From Todiramphus chloris collaris (lineage: Eukaryota; Chordata; Aves; Coraciiformes; Alcedinidae): a stretch of 64,000 bases of DNA. The notes under the pieces are model-generated. The model saw nothing but the letters and a program-made list of their open reading frames with translations. It did no database searches and had not been told where the DNA came from. Positions 1-11,453 of the stretch are shown one piece after another. How positions within the stretch are numbered: position 1 is the first letter of the stretch; each line of letters starts with the position of its first letter. Position numbers and translations under genes: made by a program. The stretch covers positions 58,552,542 to 58,616,541 of the forward strand of contig JANVCC010000018.1 of NCBI GenBank assembly GCA_025345505.1, given 5' to 3'.

Positions 1-3000
1 TGTTGATGCCATGTCTGTATTTATATCTTTATTGCAGGGAGAAGTTTTTTTTAGCCCTTCTTCCTTTGTTGTGTTAGCATCCTTTTCCCTCATCTCAGCA
101 GATATACTAAGAGAATATATGTGGTCTTTAATGCAGCTGTGGATTTTTACGACACCAGGGTGGCAGATGTTACTACTTTGATAAACAGCATTCAAGGACT
201 TTTTGCTTTGTTGCCTAAGTGTTTTTCCATTCGGCATTTTTGGAGTGGCATATTGAATTCTGAGACTATTGAAGATGATAAATCAGTTTTGATGGCTTAA
301 TCAGTAACAGATATTATTTGAATAATAAGTGACCAGTGTGAACACTTGTGCAAAAGTAACTGCATATTTATATGTCTAACAAATTCTATGAACACCAGGA
401 AAATTAATCTTTTTAGAGACAGGCATTATATATTTATTTTAATGTGCCTGTTAAAGACATTTGACTGTTAAAATAATAGTTTGCTGTGAAGATTTAAGGA
501 GTTACTTGATGGAGATAGAACAGGCACAGGAAGAGATTTGATCAGTCCCCAGTTCTGCCGTCTGGAAGTCGGTCAACATGAGACCTGGCCATTGACTTTC
601 AGTAGCAGTGCTTTAACAGCTAATTGGTTTGGAGATCTGAACTTAGTGTGGGATAAGGACAATGGGATTTGACCTTGAGAAGTTAGTTAAGAAGATTGCA
701 GCAGTAGAAAATACACCTTTATGGAATCTTTCTGACGTACAATAGAGAAATTTTATGTATGTGTTTTGTTTTGGTTGAGGTGGTTTTTTCCTTGTAATTT
801 TTCCTCACAAACTTGTCTTCTAAAACTCTTAATTATTTATATTTTTAAAAGATTATTCATTTGGCTGCTGAATTTCTAAGTGCGGCTTTCAGCATATGTG
901 ATCTTTGGACTCCATGGAGAGTAGAAGGGGGTGGGTCATTGAACAACTTCTAAGACACTTATGGAAGATGACTGAGAAAAGAAGTTCACATATATTAATT
1001 CTACAGGAGGTTGCACTGGAAATTTTTTATGTGTCTACAAACATCAAAGGTTTTATGTTGATCACTGATCTAATGACTAAGTGTGGAGTCAGGGCCTCAT
1101 CCAGGCATTGGCATTGCTCCGAGTTGGGAGACTCCTATGTGAGTGAGGATGTGGTGAGAACAACTTCTCTTGATGACGTGTCTCAGGCTAAAAACTTATT
1201 TCGGAGCACTTAGAGCCAAAGTGCAGATACCTTGCAGTATCTATTCTTGGCAACTCATAGGCTTATTCTGCATCAAAAATTGTAGTAATTTTGCTAGTTC
1301 ATTTGGTTGGAGGTCATACAGGGGTCTTACCAGTGAACGATATCTCAATTCTAAATGATAACTACATACAGTTAAACACACGGTATTTTATGCAACTTGA
1401 ATAGAAGTAATTTTAATTTAAGTTATTCATGAAGATGAATATTGTAACCTGTGACGAAGTTGGAAAATGGGACTGCACAGGAGTTACAGCTGGGGTGGGC
1501 ACAGACATCTACTGCGAGTGCCAAAGGGTATTTGTGACAATATGTGGGGTGGGGGTGCTGAGAGGAAGATGGGAGTTGTGGGATTGTGAATTCAACCATA
1601 GCCTTTCACCTGTGTCGAGAGATGGCATCTGTTGCCACCATCTGTTCTACTTCTCTGCTTATCTTCCCACGTATGATGCCAGGATGGGAGTCCAAAAAAG
1701 GGGACAAAGGGTACACTTTAATGAAAGTTTGATGAATGCTGCTCTAAAATCCCCAGGCAGTAATGGGACCTTCTGTGGTTAGGTGTGGTCTTTTGCCTGA
1801 TAGAGAGGAAGATATGCATCAGGGCTGCCACAAATGGGATTAATATCCTGCAACAAAGTTTCCCTGACTGAGCTTCTATCTAGTGTAAGTAGTACGTTGT
1901 CTGACAAAAAAATGTAGTGAAAATAAAGTTCACAAAGTCAATCACCCTTAGAGAAAATCCATTTGGTGGAGCTTCCTGATTTAAAGTAGCTCTGCAGCTA
2001 CTGTTTAAAAGTCCATTTTTCATAAAATGCAGCCAACAGGAATATGAAAAAATTTGGCAACCAAGAGTAGCTTTCAGTTGGATACATTAAGGGAAAATAA
2101 CTGGTCATTGCCATAAACATTTTCATCTCTTCTAATAAATCTACTCTATTTGGGCAGCAACTTTTCAGCTCTTGGCAAGCGTGTAGGATGTTCCATAGCA
2201 AAGACAAGAATTTGGAAAACCTCAAGGGGCATGCCTGGCTGCAGTCTGTGACAGCCAGTAATGTATGAATCTGAAAATGGTGTGTATATTATATAAAAGT
2301 TTCTTAGAAGCAGCATAATTTGTGGAGATCAAAATCACATTTCATAAAAACAGATAATTTTTTGAAACCAGATTAATGTTAAGTCTTTGTGAAGTGTTTC
2401 TTTCTTTTGACAGCAGTTGTGTGATTTATAATATGACTCATTCTGTACATGCAATATTTTGGTTAAAAAAATCACTTTTATGTGTGAAACATTTCACTCT
2501 GACTCGGTGTTGACAATAATATGAAGGAAGAGCTTCTGTAAAGTTCCTTTTCATCATCTTTTTTATTTAATTGTTGTCTAAACTTGGAAATAGGGGGGAG
2601 CTAAAACTGAGGATATGCTACATGTATGTCAGAACAGCATTTTTACTAATTAAATCTGTTTGCCAAAAATGCAGTACTGGTTAAAAAGCCCAAATCCTAT
2701 ATGGGCATCCATAGTACATTCAGCAGGTGGTCTTGGCTTAAAATAATAACAATTGAAAACAGAAACTGAAGCAGACAAAATATTTTTTGTGTGTTTTCAA
2801 AGTGAAACCTCCTTTTTTCCTCCTAAAAGGATGTTTATAGTCAAAATTCAGCCTAAAAATAGCTACTTTTAAACTGGTGCTAACACAGAAAAAACTTGTT
2901 GTTTGACCCAGAACTAGTTTTGCTTGGTTAAGATTTTGCTAAGAAAGCTAAAAGCTATTTATGTTCGCGCCCAAACAATTTTGCATATCATTCCATTTTT

Positions 3001-5052
3001 AGGATCACTGCAAGGGTACCAGGCCTAACATTTCCCAGTGTATGGGCAACTAAAAATTCAGAATACTGAGTTGGTGCATATGCTACTGAATATCCTCTAG
3101 AAATAATTATATTTTGTTTTTTAAAAACTAGCAATGTTAGAAAGATTTTGTTCTTGCATGCTACATTTGTTCATTTCTTGTGTGGTGTTGCCAATGTTAA
3201 TGTAGTTTCCAGATCATGATAATGAGTGTGAAAGGAATGCTTCAGGATATCCACAAAATAAACTTCTAATTCACAGGTGAAGGTCTGTCTTTGTTTCAGT
3301 CAATGCATACTTTGCAACTGATATTAATAATTAGCCTGTAGGGCCACGGCTATCTTGATTCCTGTGACTCAGGCACCATATCTGATCTGTTATTTTTCAG
3401 TAATGTTCCAAAATCAAGATTCCCTTCCACAAATGTGGAATGGAAAAACACTTCAGCAATGATGTGAGAAGTCTCTGGATGCTGTGTAAAACATTTAGGA
3501 ATTAAACTAAAACGCCTAAGTTTGTTCTACATTGAGAGGGCGCAGTTGTAAATCTGTGTTCTCAAAATTGAAGAGATCTCATCTCCCGTGTCTTTTGACC
3601 ACAGTGTAGCTGGTGTTCAGAATCTATTTCCTGTTAGGGGAGTGACTTAGTATCCTTTAATATTATTTTGAGTAACTCAGTATCCTTTAATATTATTTTG
3701 TATTCCTTGCACATTGAAAACTTCCATAAAAGCCCATCATAATTTTATATGCACTTAGAAAAGTAGGACCAGGCATCTAATTGTAGATGAAATTTTTTTT
3801 CTAATTTAGCTCAAATAAATTATGCTAAGCATAGTCCTAACAGACATTTCTAGATAAAATTTTACTTGCCTTACTAATGCAAAGTTCCTGTTGAGAATTG
3901 GGCACCAATAAGAGTAGCATTTGCTTAGCCATAGATCTTTGAAAAATCTTCTGATACAAAACAGGTAATTTCAGAGATAAAGAAAGAGAAAAGGATAGAG
4001 AAAAATCGTATCTATTACTCTGCTTTCTATTTTGAGATAATTAAGTTCAAAGGCTCTGAAGCAACATTGACTGTTACAGGATGTCCTCCATACCAGAAAA
4101 TGAAATTAATCAGTCATTGCCGTATTAAGTGAAAACGAATTAGTTGCAGACAAAACACTGTACTTTCATTAGTCATGTCAAGATGCAAATGTGATGATAT
4201 ATATCTTTGCATAAATGTTCACAGATAAACAAAATAATTCACTGTGGAAAGAAAATAATTAAATTCACTGTTGTTATGCAACAGGTATTCTCTTAAGTAT
4301 ATGATATTTGGTTTATGAGATTACAGACTAGGTTTTTTATCTGTATTTTGTCTCTGATGATAGGAGAATTTAATTTTTGTTAATCTGAGGTGCCTGGATT
4401 CAGGCAGCGACTCAAGAAAACATCTGTGTTCATGTTTAGTACAATCAGTCCATCTAAATCTCACTTGCTGCAGGTTTAAATTTGTTTTAATAATGTTTCC
4501 CTGAGGAGCGTAATACACCATCTGATTTCACAATTGTATGAGTGTCCGTAAGAATGGTTCCAATGAGGGCACTTTTGTCCAATGACTAGAGCTGAAAAGT
4601 TTGGCTTTATATATTTGCAAAGGATTTAATGAATTAGCGTCAAAGCAGACTTCATTCTGAGCATTTGCTTTAATTTCTAAAATGTTTCTAGCAACAGAAA
4701 GCTCTTAAAATAACCTGTTAATTAAAAATTAATCAAAATGTAATTGACCGAGTTTTTTTGCTGTTGACTTGAGGGAGTGCAAAGTAGGAAGGGATAACCT
4801 GCCGCGTGTGAGTGGTAGTGAGGTACACAGCCTGCTGCGTATAGGTGTGAACTCCTGCACAGCTGGGAAGCCAACAAAGAATCACATTCAGCGTGTCTGC
4901 CCCATAGAGTCCAGCTACTCTTATTTCATGCTGGTGGATGGCAGCTGGGAGTATAAGACTAAGAAGACTTATAAAAGACTAAGGGAAACAGAATTTAGAG
5001 TGACTGTTGTCACGTGAAAGGGTAAAGTAATTTGTCAGAAAATAAACCCCCT
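1..5052. other. Non-coding, no gene recognised
   Basis: AT-rich sequence upstream of TMEM200A, either intronic or intergenic. Small open frames (for example 905-1213 and 1429-1782) show no family features or exon-like borders. Apart from the 30-bp duplication at 3641, I see nothing definite. Confidence 0.6.
3641..3700. repeat. 30-bp tandem duplication
   Basis: 3641-3670 and 3671-3700 are the same 30-base unit with two differences, both transitions (AGTGACTTAG versus AGTAACTCAG at the start of each copy). Confidence 0.95.
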
Positions 5053-5570
5053 TGCGTCCCCGCTGGTCCTCAGATATCAGAGGGGCTGGGAGCGGCTGGG
5101 CTTAGATTTTGAGTGGTGTCCAGTTTGGCACTGTTAGTCCGGTCACGTTCAGTGCATCTGAACTCTCATGGCTCCGGATTCACTACCAGTGCTGCACTCC
5201 CCGGCCGCTTGCTCTCCACGGTCTCACGCAGCCACGAACGAGTTGGCGGAGCCCAATGAGAGAACTTCTGCGACTAGCAGTATGAGTAGTGCAGCTTATT
5301 GAGAGCAACACAAATACACGTTCTTACAGACTGCCGGTGATAAATTCACTGTCTGCAAAGCACATGCAGATGTACAAAATGTGTTAGATTAAAGAGCAGA
5401 TCAGTAAAATTTCTAAGTTTCCCGGGGAAATACTTGACAAGTCCAAACCTTATCCAAAGGCATCGCTATGGAGTGGAAGTGAGGTTCAGCCCGTCGACTG
5501 ATCCCAGGAGTCAGAGATGACCAGCAACAGTATCCACCTTGACTTGTCCACGATGATGTCTTCCCTGGCA
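5053..5570 (-). mobile_element. Endogenous retrovirus-like 3' LTR, minus strand
   Basis: A GC-richer island lies in AT-rich DNA. Read on the minus strand, a purine tract (AAGAAAGGGGGGA, 5571-5583) is immediately followed by TG at 5570-5569 (TGCCAGGGAAGACATC), the arrangement of a polypurine tract next to the U3 start of a 3' LTR. A CAATAA-type signal lies on the minus strand near 5294-5302. A plausible 3' end (...GGGACGCA on the minus strand) falls at 5053, giving an LTR of about 518 bp, but that boundary is a guess. The text resembles avian ERV LTRs from memory; the family name is not assigned. No target duplication can be tested because no second LTR copy was seen. Confidence 0.5.
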
Positions 5571-5760
5571 TCCCCCCTTTCTTAAATCATTTTTCACCTT
5601 CAAGGTGGAGCTTAAGTGACTCTAGTCATAAATACCTTTATTGTGATTGGTGTAAAACTCTCTTGCTCCACTTTTAGAGGTACAGCTAAAGAAAATTCAA
5701 AGTGCAAGCTCAGTGAGGGGTGTTTGCACTTTGGAGGCAGGTAGCCTCTGGATCGGAGGT
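5571..5760 (-). mobile_element. Polypurine tract and internal flank of the minus-strand ERV
   Basis: On the minus strand this would be the internal sequence upstream of the 3' LTR, ending in the purine tract AAGAAAGGGGGGA at 5583-5571. The remainder is non-coding as far as I can see, and the outer limit is uncertain. The 122-codon minus-strand frame at 5831-6199, farther out, does not resemble a retroviral protein. Confidence 0.4.
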
Positions 5761-7848
5761 GTGTTTTGGTATTATAATGACATTATAATGAGCACAGTTC
5801 ACATGAAGGACAGCACTTTGTCAAATGCTGTCAAAAACTGACAGACTGTTGGTGCAGGGTTGCAAATAGGCAGCTTATTAGTCCTTTGGTACCATCGGGT
5901 TCCCATCTCTGCCATGATCTCACAGGGCCAGGCTGTGCCACGGAATCTCTGCTCTGCTCCTTTGCTCTGCTCCATTCCCCATGCTGCTTACAGGCAGTGT
6001 TGCCTAGGGAACTGTTGGGAACTGGATTCCTAGCATACCAGTTGCACTCTATCCTGAAAGTTTCTTCGATGTTACACCTTTCCTTAATGTGTGAACAATG
6101 CTGCACCTTTAATATGATTTTAGTTTCTAAGTCACCTCCAGTCATTATTCCACAGGCAGTAAGAATATTTTTCATAAGAACTGTTCTCAAAAAGGGCAAA
6201 ATTTGTGGAAGAAACTAGTCTGAAAGGGTTGGACCTCCAGTAAGGGATATGTAATGGAAGACAAGGTGAAAGTGTACTAATTAATGAGTATAGTGAATGG
6301 GGGTGTTTCCTCTTCACCCCTGTGAGAAAAAATAAGAAAACTAATCAAAGGAAACAAGATTTCTTATTTTGTGTTTGAAATCAAAAGCTTTGTAAGCTTC
6401 AAAAGACTCACTATTCTCTGTCAGTATTTTGAGCATTAATAATGAAAATTAAAGTATCTTTTTGTTATAATAAATGTAATTAGGGAGAAATTTCTTTTCT
6501 GTGGTTGGATATGCCTTGTAAATAGCAACAGGAGGCTTCTTTCATATGATACCAAACAGAGCGAAGATACTAAGCCAAGTGCAATTCTGTCATGGTTCAC
6601 CAGAATGTTTTTTACAAATAAAGTCATTTCTCTAGGGAAATGATGAAGAGTCTATTTGCATTATAGTAAAGTTGGGTAGTTACTACTGCCTTCACTGTTA
6701 TAACTGATTAATTGTCCTGAATCCAAATTTTAAAAGTCCTTTAATACAGTGGATATCATCTATGTATTTCATCATCTTATCAGCTGATAGTCTGGAATAT
6801 AAAACATTGTATGTCCTCTCTTAAGGTATCAGCCCTTTTTCGTCAGAAAAAGAGTTCAAACCCTTCAGCATTTGCTGAAGACATCAGTATATTTTCCTTC
6901 CAACTTATGTTAGCTGGTTAGCAGTGTTTTCAGGATCTGGGAAGAAAAATGTTTTTTTAAATTTTTTGTTTTGTTTTCTTCACAGTAGTCAAATATATGA
7001 GTTTTGAATAGTTCAGGAAAATCAATTGAGGTAACAGTGAGGAAACACAGAGCAGCATGGGAAAAAAAATAATAATCAAACCCTCAAATAACTCAGAAGC
7101 AAGCAAAGGGAATAAAAGCATGAAAAATGTAGCCCTTCTTCAATTGTATGTTGCAGGATCAGTAACAGGGATTTGCACAAACGTCTTTATATGGATTAAA
7201 GTCACCTCTCAGTAAAAAAAGTAAACTGCAGATTCTTCTGAAACAGCTAATAACACCAAAGACAATAACAGTGCTGAACCTGTAGAAATCTTAAAGCCTA
7301 CACTCCATTTGAAAGAACTGCCCTGATCCAGCAACACTTACGGGAGTTCCTCAGCATCTCTGTGTGAATCTTTTACATAGAAACTTTGTCAGGATTGCAA
7401 CTCAGGAAGGAACCACAGGAGCAGGAGGGTGTTAGGACCTAACCCCAGTTTGTGCAACTGGGAAACATTCACCACCTCACAGAACTGAGTGTTTAATCCT
7501 GAATTTGTTTGTCAGAGCTTCAGTTCCTATGTTTCCTCGCAGCAGTTGATGGCACCAGCAGTGCCAGTTGATGGCTACAGCCCACCTCTTGCTACCATTA
7601 CTATGATTATTTCAGGAAGAGGGAGGTCTAGGCTTAGAATCTGGGAAAACAGGAAAAGGAGGAGATAGCAAAATACTTCAATATTTGCTTTGTATTTCAT
7701 AAGTGCACAAATAGAGTTTAATACTTCAGACGGACACTGCAGAATAGTGTGCAGAATTTTTCAATCTGTAATATATTATGACAATTAGACAGACTCAGCT
7801 TGACAGGTTAATCTCATTTAAACTGTATATATATAGTTTACCTTAAAA
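5761..7848. other. Non-coding, no gene recognised
   Basis: Overlapping open frames on both strands at about 5831-6317 look like chance. The slightly GC-richer part at 5880-6060 could be further ERV-internal sequence, but nothing recognisable is encoded. Confidence 0.5.
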
Positions 7849-7906
7849 GGTTGGACTAGATGATCCTTGAGGACCCTTCCAAACCAGTATTCTATGATTC
7901 TGTGAT
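7849..7906 (+). mobile_element. CR1 LINE 3' tail, plus strand
   Basis: A short remnant contains the CR1 3' signature GGTTGGACTAGATGATCCTT, then a decayed stretch, ending with two octamer repeats (ATTCTATG, ATTCTGTG). About 60 bases are recognisable. The sequence to its left is not clearly CR1. Confidence 0.85.
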
Positions 7907-10900
7907 GTTTCACAAAAAATGTTTTTGTGTTTATTCCTTGTAATAGACTGAAAAATAGCTTATTTGTTTAGTTACTTCACAAAAAGAAACCCTCAGTCAC
8001 TAATACGAGGTAGAGTATTTTTTTCTTTTTGGATTTCTTATTCATCATATGCATCACGTGTGAATATAATGTAGATTGTTACTGTTAATAGGTATGATCT
8101 TAAGTAGTGTGTGTTGTCGTCGTCCTCCTGACCCATATATTTTACCCTGGGTTATTCTTTCTTGATTCATAAGCTTGTCCTCGTGACATCTGTGCTCGTG
8201 CCTGTTCTTTGTATTGGCTACCTCAGATCCTGATGTGCTGTCACAGCCTCAGTCTGCAACTTGTGGAGCATATTGCTTCAACCCATCTTCAATCGCTTCA
8301 ATGAGCAGAACATTTTAGCTGGAAAAATGTGAACTTCACTTCTAGCGCTGTCACGGTCAGCAGCAATATTTGTATTCTTAAAGTTTAGCATATATTTAAA
8401 CATATTGGTGGATCAAACAAGTGCCCTGAGAATGTAAAAAGTGATGAATCTGTCCCACTTGATACTACTGGGAATTCTGGAGGTACAGTAGCAAATTATT
8501 TAATTAGAGAGAAATATATCAGCGGGTTGTTTCAACAGCAGAGATGCAACTCAACTCAAAAATATATTTGTTTTCAAATGTTCCAGAATATGTGGCATAA
8601 AAACAAACGAGCGTAAAATGAGAATAACCCAGGAAAAAAATGGAGCTGGAAATGAGGAGAATATTTCTAGACATTAGGATATAGCAATCCCAGTGGGAGA
8701 ATGGGAACAAATACTCCAGTTTTAAAATGGGGCCTGTAGATTTAGTTCTGATTATAAATTAATGAACTGGACGTCTTTCCTAGTCTTGTATATCTAAAAC
8801 AGTATTTGATGCTATATTTGCCATTGGTAAAGGGACTAAACTATTTGTTTTCTCCCTAGATTTTAGTTTGGCTTTAAGAGCAGCATTAAAGAGAGAGAAT
8901 TTAGAAAATAATCGAAGAAACATTATCAGCTAATTGAATTGGCAAGAGTTTATATTTGTAGAAGTTATTCTGAATATTAAAGTGCTGTAGCTGACACGGT
9001 ACAAAGCATGGATTTCTTTTTAATTTTGTGTAGAGAAAGAACACAATGTTTACTGAGCAGTTGAATATTAAATGTAAAATGAAGTGATCCCTGTGAAGAA
9101 AACTGTGTCTAGGGGCCAGCTTCAGTGTTTCATCAAGGCAGACTGTATAAGGAAAAATAAACAAAGCCTTATATAATTTGTTTATTCTGTTAATATGTTT
9201 ATTTTCTGTTTGTGTAAACAATTTTTGAATGTGTAGTATATTCAGCAATGTAGCCCTTGTATAATCATTTGCACAATAGATAGATGGTCGATTTTAAATT
9301 TACATATATTTCAGCATTCATATTACTAAATACTCCGCTATCAGAGAGCTTTTGAAAAAACTAATGCTGCTGCCCATATGTCATACTAATGTTTTATAAT
9401 AATATTTTCTATGTACATTCATGATACATTATTGTTATTTCCCCCCTCCCCTGTAATTTTCTGCAGGAGACCTCTTCAGAATTTCACAGGTGGGCTGTGA
9501 ACTACAAGGAAGCATGTTTTCAAAGAGCAAAATTGAGAGAATTTATAATTAGAGAGGTCTTTTCAGCAAAAGACTGGTAAATCTTTCATAGTAACTTTGC
9601 TAACACCACCTGAATTGACAGGTTTTTTTTTTTATAGACACAAACACACATCCTATATTTTGTTGCTATAGAAAGCCTACTGTAATGTAAAGGAGGAATT
9701 ACTGAATTTGAACATCATTTAACATATTTTAAATCTGCTTTTTGTGTACAACTCAAAGCCCCAAGCAGACTGCACTGCTGAAATGAAGTGTGGAAAATTG
9801 AAAGATTTTATCCCAAAATAATGACAAACATCACCCTGTAAATACACTAGGGAAGTGAACAATATGGCCTGGGTATTCTTATTTGAGGTGGTTTTCCTCC
9901 TTTTCCCACTAACAAAGACTGTTAGACAGTAAAGCCCTGCAGATCTACAGACAGCAGGATGTGAATTCATCAGCTGAAAGCTTGCCTGAAAGTTTTATAA
10001 GTTTGTTGCATGTGGAGCAACAATAAAGGAGAAATGAGGAAGGAATAGCTGTCTAGGGGAACAGTTAGAACGAAATTACTTGGTGATTAGTAAACAGGCA
10101 TTTGAAGAGGGTGTTGTAGGGTCAGAGCAAGAGAGCCGTGGCCCAGTTAACAGATGGAAACTGGGAGGTTTTAATGCTCAAATCCTTCAAGGTCAACCTT
10201 TCTGCAATTGCAGGTTCAGACCCTAAGAGTAAAAGCATCAAAAGCTTCTAAGTTTTTTGGCAACTCAATTTCCATTTTGAGTGAAGATTTCCAGGTAACT
10301 TCTGAAAGAGGTTCTGAATCAATCTGTAAAATTTTGCCCTAAGATTTATTTGTTAGTTGTTCCATGACAATGAAATGGATATTAAGCTTTTAAACATTTA
10401 AATTATACTGGTGATAATCTCCTGATAACATAATTTTTGTAGTTGTTCTTAGGACATCCTGGAACACAACTTTATTGTGATATTGAGTAACAATAGGTAC
10501 CAAGATGTTGGGGTGTGATTGTGATTTTTATAGCTAAGAAACGTGAATCAGGACTTAGCTTGGAAAAGTATCTCTTCCTTACACCTTTCATGAGCCAGTA
10601 AACAAGTACTTGTCATTATCCCATGGCTAACATCAGTCCTCAAGAGTTGACACTGTGTGGATGTAATCTGTTTACATTATCAATGAAATAAAGGTTCTTA
10701 AAAACTGAGCTGTAATACAACCACATGCGCTGTCAAAAGGAAAGGATAGGAATAAAGATGTAGATGAATAAAAATGTTGTGAATAATTGATGCCTATTGC
10801 AGCCTGTGCAAACCTAAGTCTGTAAATTCCTCCCCTAAAGACATGTCGAGTTCCTATCTGCCCTTCGTCTTGTTCTTACTGCCCATTCTTTTTAAAGTAA

Positions 10901-10960
10901 CAGGTTTCTACAGTAACTGTTTTAACGAAGTACAAGAAGCTGATGTGGGGCATATGGTTA

Positions 10961-11235
10961 ATCAGTGCTGAATCATGGGGATGCAAATAGTGGACAGCAT
11001 TCATTGTGAAGGAATGGGAACAGATAAGCATAGCCTGCACTGCAGAAAATCAGAACAGGATTGGATTAATCAGCACAGTGTGTATTAGGAGGAGACCAGG
11101 GCGAGCTCAATTCAATTGAATTTCAGCATGTCACAGCTCCCCAAGCCAGAGTGTCTCTAATTAAATTCAAAAATCAATGTTAATGCTCAGCTGGGTCACA
11201 CAGCTCAAATCAGAAGATAATCAGGAAATGCTAGA
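10961..11235. promoter_or_regulatory. Candidate conserved non-coding element (hypothesis)
   Basis: A 275-base block without repeats is dense in homeodomain-like TAAT cores (GGATTAATC at about 11063, CTAATTAAA at about 11158), a 14-base perfect palindrome AATTCAATTGAATT near 11110, an octamer-like ATGCAAAT at 10981, and an E-box CAGCTG near 11191. This looks like developmental enhancer sequence, but conservation could not be tested. Confidence 0.25.
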
Positions 11236-11409
11236 AAATTGAAGGTTTCATAGAAATATTCTGTTTGCTGTACTGCACTTCATCGATGCTCTTCAGTAAT
11301 GCTTTTTCAGAGTAAGTACTGTGGGTGGTGTAAGGCAAATAGGATTCTATGACACTCAGCAAGGACAGGTGTCACTATGCTTATTCATAAGTGTAACAAC
11401 AGAATAGAA

Positions 11410-11453
11410 AAGTGAAGTGAAGTGAAGTGAAGTGAAGTGAAGTGAAGTGAAGT
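11410..11453. repeat. (AAGTG)n pentanucleotide microsatellite
   Basis: Nearly nine perfect copies of a five-base unit AAGTG run uninterrupted, then break into AGTAGGG. Confidence 0.97.

Noticed and set aside
5831..6218. Overlapping 110-122 codon frames on both strands as a retroviral or host gene
   Set aside because: No motif, no resemblance to env, gag or any known protein, and equally open on both strands.
11185..11212. MIR-like SINE core (GGTCACACAGCT)
   Set aside because: The match is only about a dozen bases; too short to support an ancient SINE.
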